A stretch of 64,000 bases of DNA. Origin: Streptomyces caniferus. Lineage in GTDB: Bacteria > Actinomycetota > Actinomycetes > Streptomycetales > Streptomycetaceae. Of this stretch, positions 24,879-33,813 are shown one piece after another. The stretch lies in NCBI RefSeq assembly GCF_009811555.1, contig NZ_BLIN01000005.1:4826976-4890975 (forward strand), read 5' to 3'. Both the position numbers and the translations under genes were made by a program. The first letter of the stretch is position 1; every line of letters starts with the position of its first letter. The notes under the pieces were generated by a model. It was not told the origin of the DNA. It did no database searches and saw only the letters and a program-made list of their open reading frames with translations.

Positions 24879-25493
24879 TCAGCGGCTGGCGAAGGCCAGT
24901 TGGATGCCGATTCCGACGAAGGCCGCGGCGAAGGTGCGGCGCATCCAGGCCATCACCTTCGGGCGCGAGATGACGTGGTCGCGGACGGCGGCGGCGAAGC
25001 CTCCGTAGATCGCGAAGACGACGAACGTCATGAGCATGAACACGCCGCTGAGTTCCAGCATGTGGGGGACGGAGTTCGCCTCGTCGGCGGGGACGAACTG
25101 GGGGAGGAAGGCCAGGAAGAAGATCGAGAGCTTGGGGTTCAGGAAGTTGATGAGGATCGCCGTGCCGGTGACCCGGAGCGAGGACCGCTCCCCTTCCTCC
25201 TGGTCCTCCACCTTCAACGTGCCCTGCTCGCGCAGGGTGTTCCAGGCCATGTAGAGCAGGTAGGCCACGCCCAGGTACTTGAAGGTCTCGAAGACCACCG
25301 CGCTGGTGTGCAGGATCGCCGCGAGACCGGCGATGGCCGCCGCCAGGTGGGGAACGATCCCGAGGGTGCAGCCGAAGGCGGCCACGACACTCTTGCGGAA
25401 GCCCCGGGATAAGCCGGTGGCGATCGTGTACAGGGCTCCGGTCCCGGGCGAGACGACGATGACGAATGAGGTGATCAGGAATTCAATGCTCAT
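24879..25493 (-). CDS. LysE/RhtB-family amino-acid exporter
   Basis: 204 residues with five to six hydrophobic helices and the family N-terminus (FLITSFVIVVSPGTGALYTIATGLSRGFRKS) plus INFLNPKLSIFFLAFLPQF mid-protein. The family exports amino acids and their analogues. Within the trp-type cluster it most plausibly exports the cluster's product or a toxic intermediate. It lies 126 bases downstream of trpC and 79 upstream of trpF in the same direction. Confidence 0.9.
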   Translation of the reverse strand: MSIEFLITSFVIVVSPGTGALYTIATGLSRGFRKSVVAAFGCTLGIVPHLAAAIAGLAAILHTSAVVFETFKYLGVAYLLYMAWNTLREQGTLKVEDQEEGERSSLRVTGTAILINFLNPKLSIFFLAFLPQFVPADEANSVPHMLELSGVFMLMTFVVFAIYGGFAAAVRDHVISRPKVMAWMRRTFAAAFVGIGIQLAFASR

Positions 25494-25619
25494 GGAACTC
25501 GCTCCTTGCTCGGTACGACGCCGCCCGGCAACGTCCTGCGAGGGACGGATTCTCGACGGGCGGCGCAGGGGCGCTCTCGTGGCGGGCTCGGGCCCGCTGG
25601 GTGGGAGAAACGCTACTGG

Positions 25620-26411
25620 TTACCGGGCCAGTAAGTCGCGAGTTGCGGCTTCGAGGTCGGCGGAACGCATCAGGCTCTCGCCGATGAGGAACGTGTGCAC
25701 ACCGGCCTTGGCCAGGCGGCCGAGATCGGCCGGGGTGCTGAGGCCGCTCTCGCCGACGACGACCCGGTCGCCGGGGACCTTCGGCGCCAGGGCCTCCGCC
25801 GTGCTCAGAGTGGTCTCCAGGGTCTTGAGATTGCGGTTGTTGATCCCGATCAGGCGCGAGCGCAGGGAGGCCGCCCGCTTCAGCTCCTGCTCGTCGTGGA
25901 CCTCGACGAGCACGTCCATGCCCAGCTCGAAGGCCGTGTCCTCAAGGGCCCCGGCCGTCTCGTCATCGACCGCCGACAGCAGGAGCAGGATGCAGTCGGC
26001 GCCCCAGGCGCGGGCCTCGACGACCTGATAGGGGTCGTACATGAAGTCCTTGCGCAGCACCGGCAGGGCGGTCGCCTCGCGGGCGGCGGCGAGGTGACTT
26101 CTCGCCCCTCCGAAGGAGGGGGTGTCGGTGAGGACCGAGAGGCATGCCGCGCCGCCGGCCTGGTAGGCGCGGGCCAGGGCGGGCGGGTCGAAGTCGGGGC
26201 GGATGAGGCCCTTCGACGGACTCTTCTTCTTGATCTCGGCGATCAGCGCATAGGAGTTCTCGGCGTGGCGCCGCTCGAGGGCGGCCAGGAAACCGCGCGG
26301 CGGGGGAGCGGCGTCGGCCTCGCGCCGCAGCGTCGAGAGCGGTACCGCCTTCTTCGCGGCGGCGATCTCGTCGAATTTGTAGGCGGCGATCCTGGTCAGA
26401 AGGTCGGTCAT
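25620..26411 (-). CDS. trpC: Indole-3-glycerol phosphate synthase
   Basis: 263 residues from ATG 26411. Closes the indole ring by decarboxylative cyclisation. Motifs: [13 protein letters not shown] (catalytic Lys), [62 protein letters not shown] and GESLMRS for phosphate binding. All key residues appear intact, so it should be active. One base separates it from the trpD stop, so the two are strongly coupled. It is probably a second copy in addition to the housekeeping trpC elsewhere; that copy is not in this window. Confidence 0.95.
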   Translation of the reverse strand: MTDLLTRIAAYKFDEIAAAKKAVPLSTLRREADAAPPPRGFLAALERRHAENSYALIAEIKKKSPSKGLIRPDFDPPALARAYQAGGAACLSVLTDTPSFGGARSHLAAAREATALPVLRKDFMYDPYQVVEARAWGADCILLLLSAVDDETAGALEDTAFELGMDVLVEVHDEQELKRAASLRSRLIGINNRNLKTLETTLSTAEALAPKVPGDRVVVGESGLSTPADLGRLAKAGVHTFLIGESLMRSADLEAATRDLLAR

Positions 26412-26412
26412 G

Positions 26413-27435
26413 TCATTCTCCTGTCGCGCTCGATGCGGTGGCGAGCCGGTCGAGGCAGTCCCTGGCCCGGCCGGAATCGAGGGATTCCTCCGCCAGTTCC
26501 ACTCCGGCGGCGAGATCGGTGGCCCGGTTCGCGGCGACGAGGGCGGCCGCGGCATTGAAGACCGACACGTCCCGGTAGCGGCTCCTGTCCCCGTCGAGCA
26601 CCGCGATCAGCGCCTTGGCGTTGCTCGTCGCGTCGCTGCCGCGGAGATCCTCCGGGCGGCTCGGTGACAGACCGACATCATGGGGCGATATCTGGAAGGT
26701 CCGTACGGTGCCGTCGCGCAGTTCGGAGACGGTGGACGGCCCCGTGGTGGTGATCTCGTCGAGGCCGTCCGAGCCGTGGACCACCCAGGCGCGCGTCGAC
26801 CCCAGTTCGCCGAGGACCTCGGCCATCGGTTCGGTCCACCGGCGGGAGAACACTCCGACGAGGTGGTGCCGTACGCCGGCCGGGTTCAGCAGCGGGCCCA
26901 GCAGATTGAAGATGGTGCGGGTGGCCAGTTCGACGCGTGTGGCGGCCACATGCTGAAGGGCCGGGTGGTGTGCCGGGGCGAACATGAACCCGATCCCGGC
27001 GTGCCGGATACACCGCTCGACCCCTTCGGGCGTCAGCCCCGTACGGACGCCGAGGGCGTCCAGGACGTCCGACGAACCGGAGCGTGAGGACAGGGCCCGG
27101 TTGCCCTGCTTGGCCACGGGGACACCGGCGCCGGCCACGATGAACGCCGCGCAGGTGGAGATGTTGTAGGAGCCCGATCCGTCACCGCCCGTACCGAGCA
27201 CGTCGACCGTGCCCTCGGGCGCGGTCACCCGGCGCATCTGGGTCCGCAGCGTGCCGGCCGCGCCGGCCAGCTCGTCCACCGTCTCCCCGCGCACCCGGAG
27301 CGCCATGAGCAGGGCGCCCATCTGCGAGGGCGTCGCCTCGCCCGACATCATCTTGCCGAAGACATGGGCGGACTCCGCACGGGTCAGCGTGCTGCCCGCA
27401 GCGGCCTTGCCCAGCAGTGTTCTGAACCGTTCCAT
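26413..27435 (-). CDS. trpD: Anthranilate phosphoribosyltransferase
   Basis: 340 residues from ATG 27435 (GTG 27438, one codon upstream, is also possible; GGAGG precedes both). Transfers phosphoribosyl from PRPP to anthranilate. Motifs: [17 protein letters not shown] (PRPP loop), [57 protein letters not shown]. All are canonical, so anthranilate is the likely substrate. The start overlaps the stop of the upstream flavoprotein gene and the stop is one base from trpC. No anthranilate synthase gene lies nearby. Confidence 0.95.
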   Translation of the reverse strand: MERFRTLLGKAAAGSTLTRAESAHVFGKMMSGEATPSQMGALLMALRVRGETVDELAGAAGTLRTQMRRVTAPEGTVDVLGTGGDGSGSYNISTCAAFIVAGAGVPVAKQGNRALSSRSGSSDVLDALGVRTGLTPEGVERCIRHAGIGFMFAPAHHPALQHVAATRVELATRTIFNLLGPLLNPAGVRHHLVGVFSRRWTEPMAEVLGELGSTRAWVVHGSDGLDEITTTGPSTVSELRDGTVRTFQISPHDVGLSPSRPEDLRGSDATSNAKALIAVLDGDRSRYRDVSVFNAAAALVAANRATDLAAGVELAEESLDSGRARDCLDRLATASSATGE

Positions 27436-29543
27436 CACGCCTCCGACCGGATGACGGCATCGCTGCCGGGCGGCATGGCCTGGTCCCAGTCGAGTTCCAC
27501 GTTCTCCCGGCGGAAGGGCGTCCAGTCGGTGAGGCCGGTGTCCAGGGTGCGCGCGAACTCATGACCGCTGTGGACCGCGGCCGCGATGATGCCCGGGCCG
27601 AGGCAGTCGCCGACCCGGACGACCCGGCGGACACCTGCCGCGGCGAGGGCCTGCCGATCCCCGCTCTGCAGCTCCTGGTACAGCGTGTCGCGCGGCACCA
27701 TGCTGGTGGCCAGCACGACGGCGTCGGCCGGCACCGCGGTCTCGCGGCCGGTGTAGACACAGGCCAGATGGGCGGCCCCCGCCTCGGTACGGGCGAGGGA
27801 GGTCAACGGCCGTACGGACGCGCACAGTTCCAGCATGCGGCGCGCTATCCGGCGCTGCTCGGCCGTCTGCTGGGTGAAGGCGGCGACCATGCTCTCGGGC
27901 GTGACGAAGGTGACCTCACAGCCGTGCCGCACCAGGTGTTCGGCGATCACGTTGGCCATGTAGTAGTGGTCGTCGTCGAAGAGCACCACCCGGCCGGACG
28001 GAAGGCGGCCGTCCATGATGTCGTCCGGGGTGAAGACCGGGAGCCGGTCGAGCCCCGGGACGGCGCCGGTGTGGTGGCGTCCTACTCCGTCCCGCCGCCA
28101 CACCGCGCCGGTGGCGACGGCGACGAGCGAGCAGCCGGCCTCGTGCACGAGGCCGGGGGTGACCTCGTTGGCGGGCAGCAGCTGCACGGTGCGCATCGCG
28201 CGCAGTTGCTGCAGCCGCCAGTCCCTGACCCGGGCGTAGGTGGCCAGGCCCGGCAGGCGGCTCTCCCGGGTGACGCGGCCGCCCAGCTCGCGGTTGCTGT
28301 CGGCGAGGATCACGCTGTATCCGCGCTGGCCGAGTGCGCGGGCCGCCTCCAGGCCGGCCGGTCCGGCGCCCGCGATGAGGACGGTGTCGTCGGTGGTGCG
28401 CCGCTCGATGCGCTCGGGGTGCCAGCCGCGGCGCCATTCTTCGCCGGTGGTCGGGTTCTGGGTGCAGCGGAAGGGGGCCCCGGCTCTGTCCCAGGCCACA
28501 CAGACGTTGCAGCCGATGCATTCACGGATGTCGTCGAAGCGTCCTTCCTCGATCTTGCGGGGGAGGAAGGGGTCGGCGATGGAGGGACGTGCGGCGCCGA
28601 TGAGGTCGAGGGTGCCGCTGCGGATCATCGAGACCATGGTGTCCGGCGAGGTGAATCTCCCGACCCCGACGACCGGCTTGGTGGTCACGCTCTTCACGAA
28701 CTTGATGTACTGCTCTTGATAGCCCTCGTCACTGAAACGGGCCGTGGCGCCGTCGTTGTCGAAGTTGCTGACGTTGACGTCCCACAGGTCGGGCAGTTCC
28801 GCGAGCATCTCGACGACGTCGTGTCCCTCGCCGTCGGCGGTGATACCGCGCTCGCCCATCATCTCGTCCACGCTGAAGCGGACCGCGACCGCGCAGGTGT
28901 CGCCGACGGCTTCCTTGGCGTCCTCGATCAGCTCGCGCAGCAGCCTCGCGCGGTTCTCCAGGCTGCCGCCGTACTCGTCGGTCCGCTGGTTGCGGCGCCG
29001 GGAGAGGAAGTTGATGGGGAGCGTCATGTCGTGCCCGGCGTAGATGTAGACGATGTCGAAGCCGGCGCGCCGGGCGTTGACCGCGGCCGTACGGTGCCAG
29101 CGGCGGAAGGCCCGGATGTCGTTCTTGTCCATGGCGCGCGCCGTGCCGGGGAAGATGCCCCGGGTGGCCTCCACGCTCGCGGCTATCGGGACGGCGCGGG
29201 ATTCGAGGTTGCTGACGTGCGCGCCGTTGTGCGCCAGCTCGACGCCGGCCAGGGCACCGTGCTCGTGTATCAGGTCGGTCGCGCGGGCGAGGTAGGGGAT
29301 GTCCTTGGCGTCCCACAGGCGGAGTTCGCGCTGATGGTTGCCGGAGTAGTGGATGTCGCACTGTTCGGTGCAGACCACCCCCCAGCCGCCTTCGGCCTTG
29401 ACGCTGCGCATCGCGGCCATGGAGCTGGGGTACGCCCGCCCCATGCCATTGCAGTGGGGCACCTGGTAGAAGCGGTTCTTCGCGGTGACCGGGCCTATGC
29501 GGACGGGCTGGAAGAGGACGTCGAAGCGTGCAGGGCGTGGCAT
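27435..29543 (-). CDS. Trimethylamine dehydrogenase-like FMN/4Fe-4S oxidoreductase
   Basis: 702 residues. N-terminal old-yellow-enzyme barrel (about 1-370), a 4Fe-4S site CxxCxxCx11C ([11 protein letters not shown]...RC) near residue 345, then two nucleotide-binding domains ([18 protein letters not shown] near 390). It is closest to trimethylamine/dimethylamine dehydrogenase rather than dienoyl-CoA reductase: QVPHCNGMG keeps the cysteine (Cys31) that carries 6-S-cysteinyl-FMN, and [30 protein letters not shown] and [12 protein letters not shown] match. Likely oxidises a C-N bond (N-demethylation or amine oxidation) of a cluster intermediate. Overlaps trpD; 15 bases follow yggS. Confidence 0.88.
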   Translation of the reverse strand: MPRPARFDVLFQPVRIGPVTAKNRFYQVPHCNGMGRAYPSSMAAMRSVKAEGGWGVVCTEQCDIHYSGNHQRELRLWDAKDIPYLARATDLIHEHGALAGVELAHNGAHVSNLESRAVPIAASVEATRGIFPGTARAMDKNDIRAFRRWHRTAAVNARRAGFDIVYIYAGHDMTLPINFLSRRRNQRTDEYGGSLENRARLLRELIEDAKEAVGDTCAVAVRFSVDEMMGERGITADGEGHDVVEMLAELPDLWDVNVSNFDNDGATARFSDEGYQEQYIKFVKSVTTKPVVGVGRFTSPDTMVSMIRSGTLDLIGAARPSIADPFLPRKIEEGRFDDIRECIGCNVCVAWDRAGAPFRCTQNPTTGEEWRRGWHPERIERRTTDDTVLIAGAGPAGLEAARALGQRGYSVILADSNRELGGRVTRESRLPGLATYARVRDWRLQQLRAMRTVQLLPANEVTPGLVHEAGCSLVAVATGAVWRRDGVGRHHTGAVPGLDRLPVFTPDDIMDGRLPSGRVVLFDDDHYYMANVIAEHLVRHGCEVTFVTPESMVAAFTQQTAEQRRIARRMLELCASVRPLTSLARTEAGAAHLACVYTGRETAVPADAVVLATSMVPRDTLYQELQSGDRQALAAAGVRRVVRVGDCLGPGIIAAAVHSGHEFARTLDTGLTDWTPFRRENVELDWDQAMPPGSDAVIRSEA

Positions 29544-29558
29544 GGGGATCCTTCGGCG

Positions 29559-30278
29559 TTATGGATGCGTCGGCTGGGCGGCCGGGTAGGCGCGTGCGCC
29601 GAAGATCGCGCTGCCCACCCGCACATGCGTGGCTCCGTGCTCGATGGCGGTCGCGTAGTCGCCGCTCATTCCCATGGACAAGAGGTCCAGGCCGTTGCGG
29701 GCGGCCATCTTCGCCAGCGTGGAGAAGTGCGGTTCCGGTGGCTCGCCCGCCGGCGGGATGCACATCAGCCCTCTGACGTCGAGGCCGTGCACGCCCCGGC
29801 AGGTGTCGACGAACGCGTCCGCCTCGTCGGGCAGGACGCCCGCCTTCTGCGGTTCGGCACCCGTGTTGACCTGGATGAACAGCCGGGGGTGACGGTCCTG
29901 TGCGGCGCACTGCCGGGCCAGGGCCCGGCACAGCGACGGACGGTCGACGGAGTGGATGACGTCGAACAACGCCACCGCGTCACGGGCCTTGTTGGACTGC
30001 AGCGGACCGATGAGGTGCAGTTCGAGGCCCGGGAACCGCTCCTGAAGACCGGGCCACTTCTCCTGGGCCTCCTGGACCCGGTTCTCGCCGTAGACCCGCA
30101 GGCCGGCATCGATGGCCGGCACCAGGGCTTCGGCGGGAACGGTCTTGGAGGCCGCGACGAGGGTCACGGACTCCGGCGGGCGCCCCGCTCGCGCGCAGGC
30201 GGCCGCGATCGTGCCGCGCACCTGCTCCAGGCCGCTGACCCGGCCGGGAGAGGGCGGTATCGGATGTGTGCTGCTCAC
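29559..30278 (-). CDS. YggS-type PLP homeostasis protein
   Basis: 239 residues. A single fold-type III barrel of the YggS/PROSC family, which binds pyridoxal phosphate and balances vitamin B6 and amino-acid pools without known catalysis. PLP lysine in LVAASKTVPAE, then YGENRVQEAQEKW, HLIGPLQSNKA, HSVDRPSL, IQVNTGAEPQKAG, GLMCIPP and SMGMSGDYATAIEHGATHVRVG, all typical. Normal Streptomyces have a yggS in the division cluster, so this is probably an extra copy dedicated to the pathway. 25 bases follow the B3/4 gene. Confidence 0.92.
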   Translation of the reverse strand: MSSTHPIPPSPGRVSGLEQVRGTIAAACARAGRPPESVTLVAASKTVPAEALVPAIDAGLRVYGENRVQEAQEKWPGLQERFPGLELHLIGPLQSNKARDAVALFDVIHSVDRPSLCRALARQCAAQDRHPRLFIQVNTGAEPQKAGVLPDEADAFVDTCRGVHGLDVRGLMCIPPAGEPPEPHFSTLAKMAARNGLDLLSMGMSGDYATAIEHGATHVRVGSAIFGARAYPAAQPTHP

Positions 30279-30303
30279 GTTGGCCCGTCCTCGGGGGAGT
30301 AGT

Positions 30304-30996
30304 TCAGAATTCCAGCCGTCGCTGCGAAGGGCTGATCACCGTCGAGCAGGTGACGCGGACGCCGAGGCCCGCCAGGCCCAGGTCCAGCTCCGACCGGAGG
30401 GCGGCGAGGTCCTGCTCGGCCGAGGCGTGGTGGGCCTCGATCACCATCAGCACCCGGTCGGTCCCGGCCGACACCACGGACCGGGCGCTCTGCCGGTACG
30501 TCCAGCGCCGGGCGTGGGCATTGCCCTCCGGGTCGGCGAAGACGACCTCGCCCGCGGACGGGTGCTCGGTCTCGCCCTGGAAGGTCTGGTAGGTCTCCGA
30601 ACCGTCGGCCGGCCGGACGGTGATGCCCTCGGTGATGTGCGCGCAGTCGAACGCGGCGATCGGAATGCCGAAGGACATCGAGACGAAGTTCAGGTAGTCG
30701 ACCAGGGGGTGGAACTTCGGCATGTCCTTGGTCTTGCGGTAGCGCCGCAGCAGGGCCTCGGACGCGCACCGGTACTGGGTGGGCTTGAGCCCCATCCTCG
30801 AAAAGGCCTCACGCCATGCGGCGATCTCCGGCATCTCGGCCTCGCCGGCCGCGGCCTGGCGCTCTTCGATCTTCTTGGCCAGTTCGTCGAGGCGATCGCT
30901 GTCGTTCTTGGCCGCCCGGACCTCGTCCGCGACGAGAACCAGGGCCCGCAGGTCCGGGTGGGTGGTCCAGATGGCGTCGGCGTGCGTGAAGTACAT
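30304..30996 (-). CDS. Free-standing B3/4 (tRNA-synthetase editing-type) domain protein
   Basis: 230 residues making up a complete B3/B4 domain as found in the beta subunit of phenylalanyl-tRNA synthetase, where it hydrolyses mischarged tRNA. Recognisable blocks: MGLKPTQYRCASEALLRR, LVDYLNFVSMSFGIPIAAFD, ITVRPADGSETYQTFQGE, GEVVFADPEGNAHARRWTYRQS. Stand-alone copies are widespread and mostly uncharacterised. Within a cluster with an amino-acid exporter, it could protect the producer by clearing tRNAs charged with the product. That role is inference. Confidence 0.85.
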   Translation of the reverse strand: MYFTHADAIWTTHPDLRALVLVADEVRAAKNDSDRLDELAKKIEERQAAAGEAEMPEIAAWREAFSRMGLKPTQYRCASEALLRRYRKTKDMPKFHPLVDYLNFVSMSFGIPIAAFDCAHITEGITVRPADGSETYQTFQGETEHPSAGEVVFADPEGNAHARRWTYRQSARSVVSAGTDRVLMVIEAHHASAEQDLAALRSELDLGLAGLGVRVTCSTVISPSQRRLEF

Positions 30997-31032
30997 GGTG
31001 CTGTCCCAGGGGGTGTGGTGAGCGGTGGGTGG

Positions 31033-31674
31033 TTACGGGTAGAGGTGGCCCTGATCCCAGGGGCCCTCGGGCTTCTCCCTGCTGAAAACGAGCCGTTCAT
31101 GCAGGCGAAACGGCCGGTCCGACCAGAACTCGAGGTAGACGGGGCGGATGCGGTAGCCGGTCCAGTGAGGGGGCCGGGGCACCTCTGCGCCCTCGAACCG
31201 GGCGGTCTCGCGCCGCACCGCTCCGTCGAGTTCGGCGCGGCCGGAGAGGTGCTGCGACTGCAGGCTCGCCCAGGCGCCGATGCGACTGTCCCGCGCCCGG
31301 GAGGCGAAGTACGCGTCGGCCTCCGCGTCCGTGACGCAGTCGACCGAGCCGCGGAATCTCACCTGCCGGCGCAGGCTCTTCCAGTGGAGCACCGCGGAGG
31401 CCTGCATATTGGCGGCGAGTTCGGCGCCCTTGGCGGAGCGGCTGTTGGTGAAGAAGACGAAGCCTTCCGGGGTGTGGTCCTTGAGCAGCACCATGCGGAC
31501 GTCGGGTAACCCGTTCGCGTCCGCGGTCGCCAGTGCCATGGCGTTGGGGTCGTTGACCTCACTGGCGCCGGCCTCTTCGAGCCACTTGTGGAACAGATCG
31601 AACGGGACGGTCTCGGGGGCCTGCGGTGGTGCGGCTTCCGCCGGATGACCGGTCTCGGGGAACTGCGCGGACAT
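31033..31674 (-). CDS. pdxH: Pyridoxamine 5'-phosphate oxidase
   Basis: 213 residues from ATG 31674 (AAGGAG ribosome site); an upstream in-frame extension to 31839 is rejected. An FMN enzyme making PLP from PNP or PMP. Motifs: [87 protein letters not shown]...HLYP at the end. The C-terminal signature matches true PdxH. Together with the YggS protein it forms a PLP-handling pair within the cluster. A related flavin oxidase activity on another amine cannot be excluded. Confidence 0.9.
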   Translation of the reverse strand: MSAQFPETGHPAEAAPPQAPETVPFDLFHKWLEEAGASEVNDPNAMALATADANGLPDVRMVLLKDHTPEGFVFFTNSRSAKGAELAANMQASAVLHWKSLRRQVRFRGSVDCVTDAEADAYFASRARDSRIGAWASLQSQHLSGRAELDGAVRRETARFEGAEVPRPPHWTGYRIRPVYLEFWSDRPFRLHERLVFSREKPEGPWDQGHLYP

Positions 31675-31796
31675 CGATTTCTCCTTGGGCGACAGCGCGC
31701 GGCGAAGCAGCGGTGGGGTGCGCGGCGGGGCGGAGTCGAGAGGACGCGACGTCACGCCGGGCGTTCTGCTCACGCCGCGTGCCGTCGCCGGGGGAC

Positions 31797-33035
31797 CTAC
31801 TGCTTGAGCGGCGTCTTCTCGGTGAGGAGGTGGCGCCACTTGTCGAGTTCGTTCCCGGGCGAGGTGACCAGGTTCATGGTCCCGTCGGCGGCGATCAGCA
31901 CCTCGGCGGCCGGCGGGACGTTCAGGAACTCCATGTGCTGGGTGGCGCAGTAGGCGCCGACGTCGAGGATCACCAGGTGGCAGCCCGCGGCGATGCCCTC
32001 GGGCACCTGGACGTCACCGGGAAGGATGTAGTCGTTGCGCAGGATGGTGCGCCCGCGCACGGCGGCGCTCGTGGTCACCGCGCTGGTGACTTCCTCCATC
32101 GCGGAGTCGAGGAAGGCCACATGGTGATTGCGGTCCCGGAGCTGGGCCGACGGCATGAGCATCCGGCAGCCGTTGGTGACCAGGATGCTGGAGACGGGCG
32201 TGGTGATGACGCTGCGCTCGATGTCCAGCAGCAGCGCTCCGGTGTCGGCCAGCACATCGCGGGCCGGCTCGAAGAGGAACGTCACGTCCTCGGGGATCTC
32301 CATGCGGGTGGCGGCCTGCTGGATCCGCTGGAAGTACTGATGCCAGTCGAAGTGCTTCTCCGCCTCGGACCATGCGTCGTAGTCGAAGCCGTGGCCGCCG
32401 GCGAAGTTGATCGACCGGGCGGTGGGGAAGTGCTCGAGGTAGATGCTGAAGACCTGCTCGACGATGCCGACCATGTCCTCGAGGGAGTTGCCGCTGCCGC
32501 AGTACACCTCCAGGCCTTCGAGGTCGCGGTCGTACTCCTTGAGGAGGGCCGCGAGCTGCCCCAGCTCCCCGTACTTGATGCCCGGCTTGCCGGAGTCGAG
32601 GCTGTCGATCCGGACGCTGATCGTCGGGGCGTTGGTGCGCAGCGAGTACGCGACCTCGTCGAGGCTCGCCAGGAACGTCGGGTGTCCCGTCTCGTCCCAG
32701 AAGGCGATCTCCTGGTCGGAGACGTGCCCCGGGGAGACGATGAACTTCTCGAACCCGAACTCGCGCAGGATCCGGTACTCGCTCGGCAGCTGCACGAGGA
32801 TGCCCACGCCGTCGACGTCCTTCAGCGGTTCCAGGACATGCGGATTCGAGTTGGGGAAAAACGGTATGTAGAGTTCCACTCTTTCACCGAGTCCGGCTGC
32901 CTCAGCGGCCTCCCTGACCCGGCCGAGGTTCTTCCGGAACTGCGCTTCGCTGTAGACGAAGACCGGAGTTCCCGCCTGTTCGGCGAGACGCTTCAGGTCG
33001 ACATTCTTGAACCATGAATGAGTTAACGCGGTCAT
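31797..33035 (-). CDS. LysA-like fold-III decarboxylase homologue lacking the PLP lysine
   Basis: 412 residues from ATG 33035. The whole fold of group IV decarboxylases is present: N-terminal [14 protein letters not shown], barrel strands, [15 protein letters not shown] where LysA has the HIGSQ loop, [12 protein letters not shown], and [14 protein letters not shown] near the end. But the lysine that bonds PLP (normally YAxKAN) is replaced: [12 protein letters not shown]. The LysA cysteine motif CESGD is also absent (TILRNDYIL). It may be a pseudo-enzyme, bind PLP non-covalently, or have a new chemistry. The fourth codon is TTA (33024-33026), which suggests bldA-dependent translation. First gene of the nine-gene cluster. 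Confidence 0.82.
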   Translation of the reverse strand: MTALTHSWFKNVDLKRLAEQAGTPVFVYSEAQFRKNLGRVREAAEAAGLGERVELYIPFFPNSNPHVLEPLKDVDGVGILVQLPSEYRILREFGFEKFIVSPGHVSDQEIAFWDETGHPTFLASLDEVAYSLRTNAPTISVRIDSLDSGKPGIKYGELGQLAALLKEYDRDLEGLEVYCGSGNSLEDMVGIVEQVFSIYLEHFPTARSINFAGGHGFDYDAWSEAEKHFDWHQYFQRIQQAATRMEIPEDVTFLFEPARDVLADTGALLLDIERSVITTPVSSILVTNGCRMLMPSAQLRDRNHHVAFLDSAMEEVTSAVTTSAAVRGRTILRNDYILPGDVQVPEGIAAGCHLVILDVGAYCATQHMEFLNVPPAAEVLIAADGTMNLVTSPGNELDKWRHLLTEKTPLKQ

Positions 33036-33550
33036 GACTAACCCCCACAGGTGACCGAAGAAGGAAGCGCACACACCTGGGAGTACGGGGGTCGCCTGTG
33101 GGGCGGCGTTCCACCGAGGACTCCCCCGTGCGCACAAAGAAGCCAGCCATGCGATGAATTGACGAGGGCCGGCGGTGCTGGCCAAAGGAATACCAGCGGC
33201 GCTCCGAGAATCGCAAGAGGAAGGCGATCGTTGTGGCCGGATGTCGGCTACCCGAACACATCACCGCAGGTGGCCAGGGGTGATGTGGCTGGACCTCCCC
33301 CTACCCGGATTCTTGGGAACGGCCGGCTTCGCCCACTCATCGCCCAGCATCCGGACGGGTATTGACGGAACGGATCGAGCGCTCGCTAGTATTGCGGCAG
33401 TATTTCAGCGGTGCAGCGGGGGAGCCCACAAGGCGGAGTCCGACGCTCCGGAACTGTGCAGCGTCTTCAACGATCTGCGCTTCTTCGCCCTGTGCTTCGT
33501 CGCCCTGTGCTTCGTCGTCCTGTGCTTCTCTGTTCTGCGTTGCCTGTTGT
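33036..33550. other. Promoter region of the trp-type cluster and spacer before tRNA-Cys
   Basis: About 515 bases. The left end must hold the minus-strand promoter of the nine-gene cluster. On the plus strand TTGACG (33362-33367) and TAGTAT (33387-33392), spaced 19, resemble a promoter towards tRNA-Cys. A 15-bp tandem repeat occupies 33481-33540. No gene seen. Confidence 0.5.
33481..33540 (+). repeat. 15-bp tandem repeat, four units
   Basis: Units at 33481, 33496, 33511 and 33526, of the form TTCGTCGCCCTGTGC; the first three differ by one or two bases and the fourth is degenerate. No spacer sequences, so not a CRISPR. Lies immediately upstream of tRNA-Cys. Confidence 0.8.
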
Positions 33551-33622
33551 GGCCGTGTGCCCGAGTGGTTGAGGGGATCGCCTGCAAAGCGGTTTACATC
33601 GGTTCGAATCCGGTCGCGGCCT
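33551..33622 (+). tRNA. tRNA-Cys (anticodon GCA)
   Basis: A 72-nt cloverleaf: acceptor GGCCGTG/CGCGGCC (one G-U), D stem CCC/GGG, anticodon stem ATCGC/GCGGT with loop CTGCAAA (GCA), variable TTAC, T arm ATCGG-TTCGAAT-CCGGT, discriminator T. CCA not encoded. All arms pair, so it should be functional. Confidence 0.93.
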
Positions 33623-33642
33623 CGAAGAGTTCATGAGGCGTT

Positions 33643-33683
33643 CTTGCGTATCCTCCGCAATGTCATCGCGGAGGATACGCAAG
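33643..33683 (+). terminator. Hairpin after tRNA-Cys
   Basis: A perfect 16-bp inverted repeat (33643-33658 and 33668-33683, CTTGCGTATCCTCCGC arms, 9-nt loop), 20 bases past the tRNA. No T run follows, so its terminator status is tentative. Confidence 0.6.
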
Positions 33684-33813
33684 GGCGTTGGATAAAGAGT
33701 GTGGCGTGTGGTGACGCAGGTAATTCCGCTGCTTTCGCCATGCGCAACACGTCGTCCCGGTCCGCATACGCACACGCCGTCTCGGCCCGCCTCGTCGCGT
33801 CACCGCCCCGGCC

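Noticed and set aside
33481..33540. Possible CRISPR array
   Set aside because: Units are directly tandem with no spacers and no cas genes are nearby.
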